DNA of 64,000 bases from Micromonospora endolithica (GCF_003626595.1 NZ_RBAK01000017.1:1-64000); one strand, 5' to 3'. Shown: positions 7,908-16,446, counted from the stretch's first letter. A program made the numbers and translations. The notes: generated by a model not told the origin, from the letters alone.

Positions 7908-8513
7908 CTAGCGGCGCCAGGGTGCGGGCTGGCCGTGCAACCACCAGTGCAGCGCCCGGGTGATCCGGGGCAGCACCAGGTAGGTCATCAGCGGCGTCAG
8001 GGTGAGCGTCATGATCAGCACCCGGGCGGCCAGCGGCACGTCGGGGAGGAAACGACTGGTCAGTAGCGTCGCGGTCAGGCTCAGCGGGAAGAACGCGAGC
8101 CAGATCGTCACCGCCTGCTTCCAGCGCGGCGGGGAGGGCGGCGGCACGGTCGGCTCGGCGCTGACCGGCACCGTCCGCGTGACCGGGTCCGGCGTCGGGT
8201 CGAACCAGCCCTCGATGCCGGTCCGCTTCTCCACCCGGGTGTGCTCCACGATGCCCTGCGCCGAGGTCAGCCACCAGCGCCGCTGCGGGGAGTCCTCCCA
8301 GCGGCGCAGCGTCTCGTCGTCGGCGAACCGGTAGAGCATGTGCCAGTCGCCCGAGCCCGGCGCGCTGCGGACCCAGCCGGCCCCCAGGAAGCCGGGAAAC
8401 GCCTCGGCCAGCGCGGTCCCGGCGCGCATCCACGCCACCATCTCGTCGGTCCGGGCCGGATCGGCGCGCCGGGCGATGGCGACGGTCACCGGCACCGCGT
8501 GGGTCAGGGTCAT
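7908..8513 (-). CDS. ABM-domain protein with C-terminal membrane segments
   Basis: A 201-residue protein. Residues 1-105 are an ABM-like alpha/beta barrel (PVTVAIARRADP, AFPGFLGAGWVRS, WHMLYRFADDETLRRWEDS). A Pro-rich linker follows, then two hydrophobic helices (AVTIWLAFFPLSLTATLLT and VLIMTLTLTPLMTYLVL). This two-part architecture is a known bacterial family with a cytosolic ABM head anchored in the membrane; its reaction is not known. The internal ATG was preferred over an upstream frame because the conserved domain begins there and GGGGGC-type purines precede it. Confidence 0.75.
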   Translation of the reverse strand: MTLTHAVPVTVAIARRADPARTDEMVAWMRAGTALAEAFPGFLGAGWVRSAPGSGDWHMLYRFADDETLRRWEDSPQRRWWLTSAQGIVEHTRVEKRTGIEGWFDPTPDPVTRTVPVSAEPTVPPPSPPRWKQAVTIWLAFFPLSLTATLLTSRFLPDVPLAARVLIMTLTLTPLMTYLVLPRITRALHWWLHGQPAPWRR

Positions 8514-8635
8514 GCCCCCATGGTCCCCGCCCGCGCCGCCGGACCCGGCCTCACGAGCCGTCGGTGTAACGCACCCCACGCCGGCCGTGACCCGCCCTGC
8601 CCGTTCGTGTCGGGGGTGTGTGATGCGCTCGGTGC

Positions 8636-8836
8636 ATGAGTGGAGACGACATCCTCGTGCTCGGCGCCACCGGGACCACCGGCCGCGCGCCGACGGAGTT
8701 CGCGGCGTACGCGGCGCGGGCGGCGGCCGGTGGCGCCTGGCGGGACCGACCGGCTCACCCGCCTCGGCGGCGGCCGCGATCGGGTGGGCCGCAAGCAGTG
8801 ACCGGTGGCCCGGTTAAGCCCGCGCGGGGCGGGTAG
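8636..8836 (+). pseudogene. Internally deleted NmrA/NAD(P)-binding protein remnant
   Basis: The frame begins with a good dinucleotide-binding start, MSGDDILVLGATGTTGR, exactly as in NmrA-like NAD(P)H-binding proteins. It then jumps directly to FAAYAARAAAGGAW, which resembles the extreme C-terminus of the same family. About 240 middle residues appear to be missing, and the frame runs on into unrelated residues before stopping. I infer an in-frame deletion that fused head and tail. A coincidental short ORF is possible, but the two halves match the family ends too well for that to be my first choice. Confidence 0.55.
8812..8836 (+). promoter_or_regulatory. Candidate sigma-B/F-type promoter (GGTT-N15-GGGTAG)
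   Basis: GGTT and GGGTAG are spaced by 15 nt, with the -10 ending 9 nt before the ATG of the small membrane protein. The geometry is the same as for the stress-type promoters at 50-58 kb. Confidence 0.45.
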
Positions 8837-8845
8837 GCCGGTGTG

Positions 8846-9109
8846 ATGACGAGATCGCAGCCCCGGCGTGCCCGTGGCACGGTCGGCCACGCGTACAGCG
8901 CGCTCAACCTTCGACTCGTGCTCGCCGGGTTCGGCCTGGTCACCATGACGGTCTTCGCCGTGCTGGCCTTCTGGGCCGGCGTGGTGTGGCTGGGGGTGGT
9001 GTGCGCGGTCTTCGCCGTGGTCGCCGTGGTCGACCTGGTCGTGATCCAGCGCCGTCGTGCCGCCCGCCGCCGGGAGGAGCCGGGCGTGCGGCACTCGCTG
9101 TTCGAGTGA
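8846..9109 (+). CDS. Small membrane protein (DUF6343-like)
   Basis: An 87-residue protein with a basic N-terminus containing HAYSALNLRLVLAGFGLV, two closely spaced hydrophobic helices (about residues 25-42 and 47-65) and an Arg-rich C-terminal tail. The SALNLRLVLAGFG motif reminds me of the actinobacterial DUF6343 family, whose function is unknown; I am not certain of the number. An ATG one codon after a GTG was taken as start. It lies 12 nt ahead of the aldehyde dehydrogenase gene and probably shares its transcript. Confidence 0.65.
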   Translation: MTRSQPRRARGTVGHAYSALNLRLVLAGFGLVTMTVFAVLAFWAGVVWLGVVCAVFAVVAVVDLVVIQRRRAARRREEPGVRHSLFE

Positions 9110-9121
9110 CAGGAGTACGCC

Positions 9122-10534
9122 ATGCCCATCGCCACCACCAACCCCGCCACCGGACAGGTGCTCAAGACGTACGAGGCGATGTCGGACGAGCAGGTCGACG
9201 CCGCCATCGAGCGGACCGACCTGGCGTACCGGCGGTTGCGCGGCACCACCGTGGGACAGCGGGGGGAGTGGCTCGTCGCGGCGGCCGACCTGCTGGACGC
9301 CGAGCGGGACGAGATCGCCCGGATCATGACCACCGAGATGGGCAAGACGTACGCGGCGGCGAAGGCCGAGGTGACCAAGTGCGCGTCGGCGTGCCGCTTC
9401 TACGCGGAGAGGGCACCGGAGTTCCTCGCCGACGCCCCCGCCGACGCCGAGGCGGTCAAGGCCACCCGGGCGTTCGTCCGGTACCAGCCGATCGGGCCGG
9501 TGCTCGCCGTCATGCCGTGGAACTTCCCGCTCTGGCAGGTCATGCGCTTCGCCGCGCCGGCCCTGATGGCGGGCAACACCGGCCTGCTCAAGCACGCCTC
9601 GAACGTGCCGCAGACCGCCCTGCTGATGGAGGACCTGTTCCGCCGCGCCGGCTTTCCGGAAGGGGCGTTCACCACGCTGCTGGTCGGCTCCGAGGCCGTG
9701 GACCGGATCCTCAGCGACCCCCGGGTCCGGGCGGCGACGCTGACCGGCAGTGAGGGCGCCGGCCGGTCGATCGCGCAGATCGCCGGCCGCGAGCTGAAGA
9801 AGACCGTCCTGGAACTCGGCGGCAGCGACCCCTTCGTGGTGATGCCCTCGGCCGACGTGGACCGGGCCGCCGAGGTGGCCACCACCGCCCGCTGCCAGAA
9901 CAACGGCCAGTCCTGCATCGCCGCGAAACGGTTCATCGTGCACACCGACGTGTTCGACGCGTTCGCCGAGCGGTTCGCGGCGAACATGGCGGCGCTGCGG
10001 GTCGGCGACCCGATGGACCAGAGCACCGACGTGGGCCCGCTGGCCAGCGAGCGCGGCCGGGACGAGATCGACGCACAGGTCCGCGACGCCGTCGACAAGG
10101 GCGCCACGGTGCTCTGCGGCGGCCAGAAGCCCGACCGGGACGGCTGGTTCTACCCGCCGACCGTGGTCACCGACCTGACCCCCCAGATGCGGATGTGGTC
10201 CGAGGAGGTGTTCGGTCCGGTGGCCGGCCTCTACCGGGTGTCGTCGTACGACGAGGCGATCGAGGTGGCCAACGGCACCGCCTTCGGCCTCGGCGCGAAC
10301 GCGTGGACCCGGGACCCCGAGGAGCAGGAGCGGTTCGCCACCGACCTGGACGCCGGCAACGTGTTCGTCAACGGGATGACCACCTCGTACCCGGAACTGC
10401 CCTTCGGTGGGGTGAAGAACTCCGGCTACGGGCGGGAACTGTCGGCCGTGGGCATGCGGGAGTTCTGCAACACCAAGACCGTGTGGATCGGCGAGGGCGC
10501 CGCCACGGCCGGGGCGGGCGCGCACGCCGAGTAG
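9122..10534 (+). CDS. NAD(P)-dependent aldehyde dehydrogenase (succinate-semialdehyde type)
   Basis: A 470-residue ALDH-superfamily enzyme oxidising an aldehyde to a carboxylate. Visible motifs are GPVLAVMPWNFPLWQ (cofactor loop), LTGSEGAGRSIA, catalytic Glu in LELGGSDPF, nucleophile Cys in NNGQSCIAAKR, and EEVFGPV near the C-terminus. The short N-terminus and NNGQSC/AAKRF wording match the GabD-like succinate-semialdehyde dehydrogenase subgroup (about 455-480 residues). That would place it at the end of the GABA shunt, but no gabT is nearby. It is preceded by a good ribosome site (CAGGAG) and by the small membrane protein gene. Confidence 0.87.
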   Translation: MPIATTNPATGQVLKTYEAMSDEQVDAAIERTDLAYRRLRGTTVGQRGEWLVAAADLLDAERDEIARIMTTEMGKTYAAAKAEVTKCASACRFYAERAPEFLADAPADAEAVKATRAFVRYQPIGPVLAVMPWNFPLWQVMRFAAPALMAGNTGLLKHASNVPQTALLMEDLFRRAGFPEGAFTTLLVGSEAVDRILSDPRVRAATLTGSEGAGRSIAQIAGRELKKTVLELGGSDPFVVMPSADVDRAAEVATTARCQNNGQSCIAAKRFIVHTDVFDAFAERFAANMAALRVGDPMDQSTDVGPLASERGRDEIDAQVRDAVDKGATVLCGGQKPDRDGWFYPPTVVTDLTPQMRMWSEEVFGPVAGLYRVSSYDEAIEVANGTAFGLGANAWTRDPEEQERFATDLDAGNVFVNGMTTSYPELPFGGVKNSGYGRELSAVGMREFCNTKTVWIGEGAATAGAGAHAE

Positions 10535-10537
10535 GTC

Positions 10538-10563
10538 GCTTAGCCGGACACCGTCCTGGGTAC
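10538..10563 (+). promoter_or_regulatory. Weak sigma-B/F-type promoter candidate
   Basis: GCTT-N16-GGGTAC ends 11 nt before the ATG of the LLM oxidoreductase. The -35 is a poor match, so this is only suggestive. Confidence 0.25.
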
Positions 10564-10574
10564 AGAGGACGCCC

Positions 10575-11540
10575 ATGACGGTGTTCGGCTTCCACGCCTC
10601 CCACGAGCAGATCCACCCGAGCCGCCTGCTGGAGGCGGTGGTCCACGCCGAACAGGCCGGCTTCGGCGCGGCCATGTCGTCGGACCACTTCTCGCCGTGG
10701 AGTGAGCGACAGGGGCAGTCCGGGTTCGCCTGGTCGTGGCTCGGCGCGGCGTTGCAGGCCACCAACCTGCCGTTCGGGGTGGTCAACGCGCCCGGTCAGC
10801 GCTACCACCCGGCGATCATCGCCCAGGCGATCGGCACCCTCGGCGCGATGTACCCGGGCCGGTTCTGGGCCGCGCTGGGCACCGGCGAGGCCAGCAACGA
10901 GCACATCACCGGCGACGGGTGGCCGCGCAAGGACGTCCGCAGCGCCCGGCTGCGTGAGTGCGTCGACGTCATCCGCGCGCTGCTGGCCGGCGAGGAGGTC
11001 AGCCACGACGGGCTGGTCCGGGTGGACCGGGCGAAGCTGTGGACCCGCCCGGAGCAGCCGCCGGCGCTGATCGGCGCCGCCGTCAGCGTCGCCACCGCCC
11101 GCTGGTGCGCCGAGTGGGCGGACGGCCTGATCACCGTCAACGCCCCGGTGGAGCACCTGCGAAAGATGATCGACGCCTACCGGTCCGCCGGCGGGCGCGG
11201 CCCGCTGCACCTCCAGGTGCACGTCAGTTGGGCGCCGGACCAGGCCGAGGCCGAGGCGATCGCGTACGACCAGTGGCGCAGCAATGTCTTCGCCCCGCCG
11301 GTCTGCTGGGACCTGGACACCGCCGAGCACTTCGACGTCGTCTCCGCCCAGGTGCCGCTGGAGAAGGTCACCGAGGTCGTCAACGTCTCGGCCGACCTGG
11401 GCCGGCACGTGGGCTGGCTGGAGGAGTACCTGGCACTCGGTTTCGACCAGATCGCCCTGCACCACGTCGGGCAGGAGCAGCGGGCCTTCATCGACGCCTT
11501 CGGCGCCGACGTGCTGCCGAAACTGCACGCCGCCAGCTGA
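10575..11540 (+). CDS. LLM-class flavin oxidoreductase, TIGR03885 type
   Basis: A 321-residue TIM-barrel enzyme of the luciferase-like monooxygenase superfamily. It begins TVFGFHASHEQIHPS and contains MSSDHFSPWSERQGQSGFAW, NAPGQRYHPAIIAQA, FWAALGTGEASNEHITG and a C-terminal LHHVGQEQRAFIDAFG. These strings match the subfamily described as probable non-F420 flavin oxidoreductase (TIGR03885), as opposed to true F420 enzymes. The substrate is unknown. It is transcribed after the aldehyde dehydrogenase with a 40-nt gap, which leaves room for its own promoter. Confidence 0.85.
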   Translation: MTVFGFHASHEQIHPSRLLEAVVHAEQAGFGAAMSSDHFSPWSERQGQSGFAWSWLGAALQATNLPFGVVNAPGQRYHPAIIAQAIGTLGAMYPGRFWAALGTGEASNEHITGDGWPRKDVRSARLRECVDVIRALLAGEEVSHDGLVRVDRAKLWTRPEQPPALIGAAVSVATARWCAEWADGLITVNAPVEHLRKMIDAYRSAGGRGPLHLQVHVSWAPDQAEAEAIAYDQWRSNVFAPPVCWDLDTAEHFDVVSAQVPLEKVTEVVNVSADLGRHVGWLEEYLALGFDQIALHHVGQEQRAFIDAFGADVLPKLHAAS

Positions 11541-11572
11541 ACCCCACGCCACCCGGCGCGGCGCGGGCGGGT

Positions 11573-12100
11573 TCAGGAGAGGCGGCGGGTCAGGACCTGG
11601 CCGGGCCAGGGGGACCGGCCTTCGCGGGGCACGGTGAACCGGTCGGTGGGCGTGTAGCCCTGCCGTTCGTACCAGCGGACCAGAGCCTGGTCGTCGCCGG
11701 CGTAGCAGTCCACCCGTACCAGGCGCACCCCCCGGTCCCGGGCCAGGCGGGCGGCGTGCGCGAGCAGCCGCCCGCCGATCCCGCGCCCGGCGTACGCCCG
11801 ATCGGTGACCAGCAGGTTCACGTACAGCTCGGGTTCGGTCGGCGGCGGCACGTAGGCGGTGGCCGCGCCGACCACCAGCGCGCCCACCGCCCGATCGCCG
11901 ATCATGGCGAGCCAGAGGCCGCCGCCGGCCGCCCACGCGTCGGCCTGGGCTACCCGCCGCGGATCCGTCGAGGCGGGCTCGGCGCCCCACTGGCCGGTGC
12001 GGCCCCGGGCCCCCAGCCACGCGGTCGCGTCGTCGAGCAGGCGCAGCACCGTCGGAGCGTCGGCGGGGCCACCCTGGCGCGGGATCACGTCGTCGGTCAT
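11573..12100 (-). CDS. GNAT family N-acetyltransferase
   Basis: A 175-residue acyl-CoA transferase. The acetyl-CoA motif A is VTDRAYAGRGIGGRLLAHAARLARDRG (signature R-x-x-G-x-G/A around GRGIGG), preceded by strand LYVNLL and followed by the motif B segment ALVRWYERQGYTP. The N-terminus contains an ADAPTVLRLLDDATAWL helix. The target is unknown. It converges on the LLM gene with a 32-nt gap and is read in the same direction as the SDR and MFS genes upstream. Confidence 0.85.
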   Translation of the reverse strand: MTDDVIPRQGGPADAPTVLRLLDDATAWLGARGRTGQWGAEPASTDPRRVAQADAWAAGGGLWLAMIGDRAVGALVVGAATAYVPPPTEPELYVNLLVTDRAYAGRGIGGRLLAHAARLARDRGVRLVRVDCYAGDDQALVRWYERQGYTPTDRFTVPREGRSPWPGQVLTRRLS

Positions 12101-12156
12101 GGTGCCGATCCTGCTCCCGCCGCTCGGCGGCTGGTGCGCCCGGGGTCGACGCCGGT

Positions 12157-12909
12157 TCAGCCCCGGTTGATGATCGAGAACAGGCGCTTCGGGGCCACCC
12201 GCGCCCCCAGCCGGGAGACCCGTCCGAGTCCGATCGCGATCTCGTCCCGGCCCGCGTCCAGGCTCCGCATCGCCCGGCCGACGAAGTCGTCCAACGGCAT
12301 GGCCATCGGTGGCGGTGACGGCAGATCGCGGTGCAGCGGTGTGTCGACGACCGGAACGACGATCTCGACGACCTGGACGGTCGACCCGGCCAGCTGCCGC
12401 CGCAGGCTCACCGTGAAGGAGTGGACCGCGGCCTTCGTCGCGGAGTACACGGGCGCCGCCGCGAGGGGCACGAATCCGAGGCCCGAGCCGATCTGCACCA
12501 CGCGCGCTCGGGGAGCCCGGCGGAGCAGGGGAAGCGCCGCCGCGGTCACGTTGACGAGCCCGGTGAAGTTGGTGTCGATCTCGGAAGTGACGTCGGCCGG
12601 TCCGGGCGGCTCGGTGGCGGAGAAGTCGAGCAGCCGCTGGATCCCGGCGTTGTTGACGAGGGTGGTGAGGTGGGGAACTCCTGCCGCCACCTCTGCCATG
12701 CCCCGGGTGACGGACCTCGGGTCGGCGACGTCCATGACGACCACCGACATTCCGGGATGCCGTTTCGCCAACTCCTCCAGCCGTTCCCGGTTGCGCCCCG
12801 TGACGATGACGCGGGCCCCGCGTGCGTGGAAGCGCATGGCCATGGCCGCGCCGATACCCGAACTGGCTCCGGTGATGAGGACGATTTCGTCAACCACGGG
12901 TCGTGTCAC
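12157..12909 (-). CDS. Short-chain dehydrogenase/reductase (DltE-like)
   Basis: A 250-residue classical SDR. It has TGASSGIGAAMA for cofactor binding, NNAG in LVNNAGIQR, active-site Ser in VQIGSGLG and YSATK with the catalytic Tyr-Lys pair. The overall pattern (short loop, C-terminal LSRRLG-like tail) resembles the DltE-like oxidoreductases. Its start codon overlaps the stop of the upstream MFS gene by 4 nt (ATGA), so the two are translationally coupled. The substrate is unknown; it may modify the compound handled by the transporter, which is inference from coupling alone. Confidence 0.85.
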   Translation of the reverse strand: MTRPVVDEIVLITGASSGIGAAMAMRFHARGARVIVTGRNRERLEELAKRHPGMSVVVMDVADPRSVTRGMAEVAAGVPHLTTLVNNAGIQRLLDFSATEPPGPADVTSEIDTNFTGLVNVTAAALPLLRRAPRARVVQIGSGLGFVPLAAAPVYSATKAAVHSFTVSLRRQLAGSTVQVVEIVVPVVDTPLHRDLPSPPPMAMPLDDFVGRAMRSLDAGRDEIAIGLGRVSRLGARVAPKRLFSIINRG

Positions 12910-14177
12910 GTGCCGATCCTGCTACAACCGCCGCCGGTCCGCGCCAGGGCGTGCCGGACGAGCGCCGGTACGGCCAGGCCGGTGGCCGCGAAGAACGCCC
13001 CCAGGACCACCCAGCCGGGCGGGCCGAGGCCCAGCAGCGCCCAGGTCAGCACCGCCGGGCCCACAGCCCGGGCCAGGCCGGCGAGCAGGCCGTCGACACC
13101 CTGGTAGGCGCCGACCGCCGCCGGGTCGGCCAGGTCGTACGCCAGTCCCGCGCCGGCCGTGCCGTGCCACAGGTCGCCCAGCGTGTATCCGACGGTGGTG
13201 ACCAGCAGCAACGCCACCGCCGCCGGAGTGGGCAGGCCCGCGGTGGCCGCCCACAGGGGCATCGCGGCGGCCAGCACCAGCCCCGCCCGACGCATCGTCC
13301 GCGCCGCCGACACCGCGTCCCGGGCACCCCGGCTGAGCCGTACCGCCAGAAGCACGGTGAGCACCGTGTTGACCAGCAGCACCGCCGACACCGTGACCGG
13401 CGGCGCGTCGGTGGCGTTCACCACCCACAGCGGTACGACCAGGGTCAGCACCACGTGGTGCAGGGACACCACCGCCGAGGCCGCGCTCACCGCGAGGAAC
13501 GGCCCGTCGCGCAACGGTCGACGGACGGCCCGTCGTGGTGCCTCGCCGGTCGGGCGCCCCGGCGGGTACGCGGGCAGCCGCCGGATCAGCGCCGCCGACA
13601 CCAGATAGGTCGCGGCGTTCCCGACGACCAGCAGCCGGTACGCCGTGGGCGTGTCCGCCGCCAGCGCGATCCCGGCGAGACCGGCACCGACCGCGATGCC
13701 CACGTTGGCCACCGCGCGCAGGGTGGCGAAGGCGTGCACCCGCCCGTCCGGCCCGCCGACCGCGGCGACCAGCGCGGCCCGTACCGCGAGGTTGCCCGAC
13801 ACCAGCAGCGCGTCCGCCGCCGCCACCACCAGCAGCACCGCGAACGAGTCGACCAGCAGGTACGACGCGGCGACCCCGGCCTGGAGCACCTGCACCACGG
13901 CCCGCACGGTGCGCGGGTCGCGCCGGTCGGCGAGGCGACCCAGCGGCACGCTCGCGGTGAGGCCGACCAGCCCGGCGACGGTCAGCGCGAGCCCCACCCG
14001 CGCCGGGTCCAGCCCGACGACCCGGGTGAGGTAGAGCGCGGCGGCGGCCACCCAGAGCCCGGAGCCGACCGTGTTGGCGAGGGTGGCCAGCGCGAGGGTG
14101 CGCAGCGGGCCGGGCGGCGGGACCGGCGACGCCCCCGACCGGCGGCTCACCCTCCGGACCGATCCGTCGACGCGCAC
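12906..14177 (-). CDS. Major facilitator superfamily transporter
   Basis: A 423-residue MFS permease with about 12 hydrophobic helices. The loop between helices 2 and 3 carries GRLADRRDPRTVR, the MFS signature motif A (G-x-L-a-D-r-x-G-r/k-x). Internal repeats of AVAAALVLTVLL-type segments span the length. It is first of a two-gene unit with the SDR. The substrate cannot be told from sequence; drug or metabolite efflux is usual for this size and type. It diverges from the small GNAT gene across a 74-nt gap. Confidence 0.87.
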   Translation of the reverse strand: MRVDGSVRRVSRRSGASPVPPPGPLRTLALATLANTVGSGLWVAAAALYLTRVVGLDPARVGLALTVAGLVGLTASVPLGRLADRRDPRTVRAVVQVLQAGVAASYLLVDSFAVLLVVAAADALLVSGNLAVRAALVAAVGGPDGRVHAFATLRAVANVGIAVGAGLAGIALAADTPTAYRLLVVGNAATYLVSAALIRRLPAYPPGRPTGEAPRRAVRRPLRDGPFLAVSAASAVVSLHHVVLTLVVPLWVVNATDAPPVTVSAVLLVNTVLTVLLAVRLSRGARDAVSAARTMRRAGLVLAAAMPLWAATAGLPTPAAVALLLVTTVGYTLGDLWHGTAGAGLAYDLADPAAVGAYQGVDGLLAGLARAVGPAVLTWALLGLGPPGWVVLGAFFAATGLAVPALVRHALARTGGGCSRIGT

Positions 14178-14251
14178 GGATCGACCCTAGGCGCGGCGCG
14201 GCGGCGTAGGGTTCCCGACGGACGCGACGCCGATCACAGTGGAGGGACGCG

Positions 14252-14683
14252 ATGCACCAGGTGCGGCGGGCCCGGCCGGAGGACGCGCCGGAGTTGGCCG
14301 GTCTGATCGGTGAGCTGGGCTACCCGGTCCGGGCGGTGGACGTGCGCCCGCGGATCGTCGGCCTTCCGCCGGACAACGTGGTTCTGGTCGCCTTCGACGG
14401 GACGGTGTTGACCGGTTGGGTGCACGGTCGCCACGGGCGGAGCGTCGTGCACGGCGACCGGCTGGAGATCGTCGGCCTGGGGGTGGCCGGCGACCGGCGG
14501 GGGCACGGCGTGGGCCGTGCGCTGCTGACCGCGGTGGAAGGGTGGGCGCGTGGCCGGGGCCTGCGCCGGGCGCAGGTTCTCTCCGGCGCGGAACGTGGGG
14601 CGGCGCACCGCTTCTACCGCCGGCACGGCTACCGGCGGATGAAGGCCGAGGAGGTCTTCGTCAAGACGCTGGCGGCCGGCTGA
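14252..14683 (+). CDS. GNAT family N-acetyltransferase
   Basis: A 143-residue single-domain acetyltransferase. Motif A reads GVAGDRRGHGVGRALLTAVEGWARGRG and motif B contains GAAHRFYRRHGYRRM, the normal C-terminal end of small GNAT proteins. An acidic N-terminal helix (RPEDAPELAGLIGELGY) completes the fold. The ATG is preceded by GGAGGGACGCG, a strong ribosome site. Nothing in the neighbourhood identifies the amine substrate. Confidence 0.87.
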   Translation: MHQVRRARPEDAPELAGLIGELGYPVRAVDVRPRIVGLPPDNVVLVAFDGTVLTGWVHGRHGRSVVHGDRLEIVGLGVAGDRRGHGVGRALLTAVEGWARGRGLRRAQVLSGAERGAAHRFYRRHGYRRMKAEEVFVKTLAAG

Positions 14684-14717
14684 CTGGGCGGGGCGGCAGC
14701 TCGCCCGCCGAGGACGG

Positions 14718-15251
14718 TCAGCGGTCGAGAACACGCCGGAGTCGCTCGACGAGCGGCGGTGACACCACCGGTGCCCACGAGCGGAACAACCCGCGGAAGT
14801 AGTCCCCGTGTCTGTCCAGGAGGCTCGGATCCTGCTCGATCACGTCGAGTTCGTTGACAACGCTCAGATCGACGTACGGCGTGAGCTGGTCGGCGTCGAG
14901 CCGGACGACCCGCCCGGTGAAACGGTCGGTGACCTCGCCGGTGGCCGCGAGCCCCTGCCAACTGCTCCTGCGGTCGCACGCTCCGTACAGGTAGACCAGG
15001 GCCTCCGCGGCGTGGCCGACGAGGTTCCGCAGCGTGGCGCGGTCGCTCCAGTCGAGCAGGGCCAACCCGAAGCCGTCGGTGCCGTAGGCGGCGTGGGTCA
15101 GGCCGGCTGACCGCAGGTCGGCCCCGTGGCCCAGGTCCGCGAGTCGTTCCTCGACCCGGCACAGGTGGGCGTAGAGGGTTCCACCAGGATGTTGGATGGT
15201 CTCGGTTCCCCGGCTACGCAGCCAGGCACGGACGTCGACATCGGCGCTCAC
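14718..15251 (-). CDS. DUF6817 family protein
   Basis: A 177-residue protein with the conserved opening LRSRGTETIQHPGGTLYAHLCRVEERLADLG and the block GLTHAAYGTDGF, which I associate with the DUF6817 family. The His-rich HAAYGTDGF and later DQLTPYVDLSVVNELDVIEQ segments look like a metal- or ligand-binding alpha-helical fold related to HD-type proteins, but that relation is a guess. Function is unknown. It is monocistronic and diverges from the alpha/beta hydrolase across 320 nt. Confidence 0.72.
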   Translation of the reverse strand: MSADVDVRAWLRSRGTETIQHPGGTLYAHLCRVEERLADLGHGADLRSAGLTHAAYGTDGFGLALLDWSDRATLRNLVGHAAEALVYLYGACDRRSSWQGLAATGEVTDRFTGRVVRLDADQLTPYVDLSVVNELDVIEQDPSLLDRHGDYFRGLFRSWAPVVSPPLVERLRRVLDR

Positions 15252-15354
15252 CCTGTCACGGTAGGTCGCGCGCGGGAGCGTCGCAGTCCCGGAGCGCGCC
15301 GTTGGTCACCGGTCGGGCCGGTGTACGGCCGAGCGTGGTCCCCGCCCGACCAGT

Positions 15355-15453
15355 TCAGCGGTCCCGGATCCGCCGCGCCGGATCGTGCCCCCGCCCCGGC
15401 GGCGCTGGTCCCGCGGCGACCGCCACCGCCACCGCCGCGACCAGAATCCACAT
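15355..15453 (-). CDS. Possible 32-residue membrane peptide in a 320-nt gap
   Basis: The 15252-15571 gap between divergent genes holds little else. One small frame reads MWILVAAVAVAVAAGPAPPG and ends RIRDR, a plausible single-span peptide. The same frame continues upstream without an ATG through GELIGDRRVDPTVVASRYRG, which looks protein-like. A GTG in the neighbouring frame starts MNSSATGALI and would join it after a one-base shift. It is either a small membrane protein, a frameshifted remnant, or chance in high-G+C DNA. Confidence 0.25.
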   Translation of the reverse strand: MWILVAAVAVAVAAGPAPPGRGHDPARRIRDR

Positions 15454-15571
15454 CGGCCCCCGATACCGCGATGCCACGACCGTCGGATCAACGCGCCGGT
15501 CGCCGATGAGTTCACCCTCGTGGCGACGTCGGTACCGTCAGACGACTCTCCGACGGAAGGACCACCGGATC

Positions 15572-16438
15572 ATGACGACCGAGCACACGCTGGACGTGCC
15601 GGGCGCGCGGCTGCGCTACGAGGTACGCGGCACCGGGCCGCTGTTGCTGGTGATGGGCTCGCCGATGGACGCCGGCGCGTTCGCGTCGCTGGCCGACGCG
15701 CTCGCCGACGGGTACACCGTGGTGACCCACGACCCGCGCGGGATCTCCGGCAGCACGATCGACGACCCGGAGCAGGACTCCACCCCCGAGCTGCGGGCCG
15801 ACGACGTGGCCGCCCTGCTGGACGCCCTCGGCGCCGGCTCGGCGGACATCTTCGGCAGCAGCGGCGGCGCGGTGACCGGGCTCGCGCTGGCGCAGCGGCA
15901 CCCGGGGCGGGTCCGCACCCTGGTCGCCCACGAGCCCCCGCTGCTGGAACTGCTGCCTGACGTCGAGGCGCAGCGCGCGGGCGTCGACGGCATCATCGAC
16001 ACGTTCCACGCCGAGGGCGTGGGCCCGGCCTGGGGGAGGTTCATGGCCAACGCCGGTTACGGTGCCGGCCCGGACGACCCGCCCGCGGACCAGGGGCCGG
16101 CCGATCACGGGCCGGCCGACCCGCCCGCCGACCGCGGGACCGCCGACCACGGGGAGCCGTCGGCGAAGGACCTGGCCAACAGCGCCCGGTTCTTCGCCCA
16201 CGAGCTGCGGTTCACCACCGGGTGGCGGCCCGACCGGGCGGCCCTGATCGCCGGCGCGGCCCGGGTCGTGGTGGGCGTCGGCGCGGAGTCGGGCCGCCTG
16301 CTCACCCACCGCACCTCGGTGGCGCTGGCGGAGCTGCTCGGCACCCGGCCGGTCGAGTTCCCCGGCGACCACGGCGGCTTCATGGCCGCCCCGGAGGAGT
16401 TCGCCAAGACGCTGCGGACCGTGCTCGCCGGGCACTGA
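15572..16438 (+). CDS. Alpha/beta-fold hydrolase
   Basis: A 288-residue alpha/beta hydrolase. The oxyanion-side segment LLLVMGSPMDAGAF, HDPRGISGS, the nucleophile elbow FGSSGGAVTGLALA (Ser in G-S-S-G-G) and the late His in GDHGGFMAAP give the catalytic layout. An unusual insertion at about residues 168-193 is made of repeats of PADxGPADHG/PADRGTADHG, which lengthens the cap region and is G+C-rich, low-complexity DNA. The ATG is preceded by GGAAGGACCACC. The substrate is unknown; esterase, epoxide hydrolase and haloperoxidase-like activities all occur in this group. Confidence 0.82.
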   Translation: MTTEHTLDVPGARLRYEVRGTGPLLLVMGSPMDAGAFASLADALADGYTVVTHDPRGISGSTIDDPEQDSTPELRADDVAALLDALGAGSADIFGSSGGAVTGLALAQRHPGRVRTLVAHEPPLLELLPDVEAQRAGVDGIIDTFHAEGVGPAWGRFMANAGYGAGPDDPPADQGPADHGPADPPADRGTADHGEPSAKDLANSARFFAHELRFTTGWRPDRAALIAGAARVVVGVGAESGRLLTHRTSVALAELLGTRPVEFPGDHGGFMAAPEEFAKTLRTVLAGH

Positions 16439-16446
16439 GCACCGCT

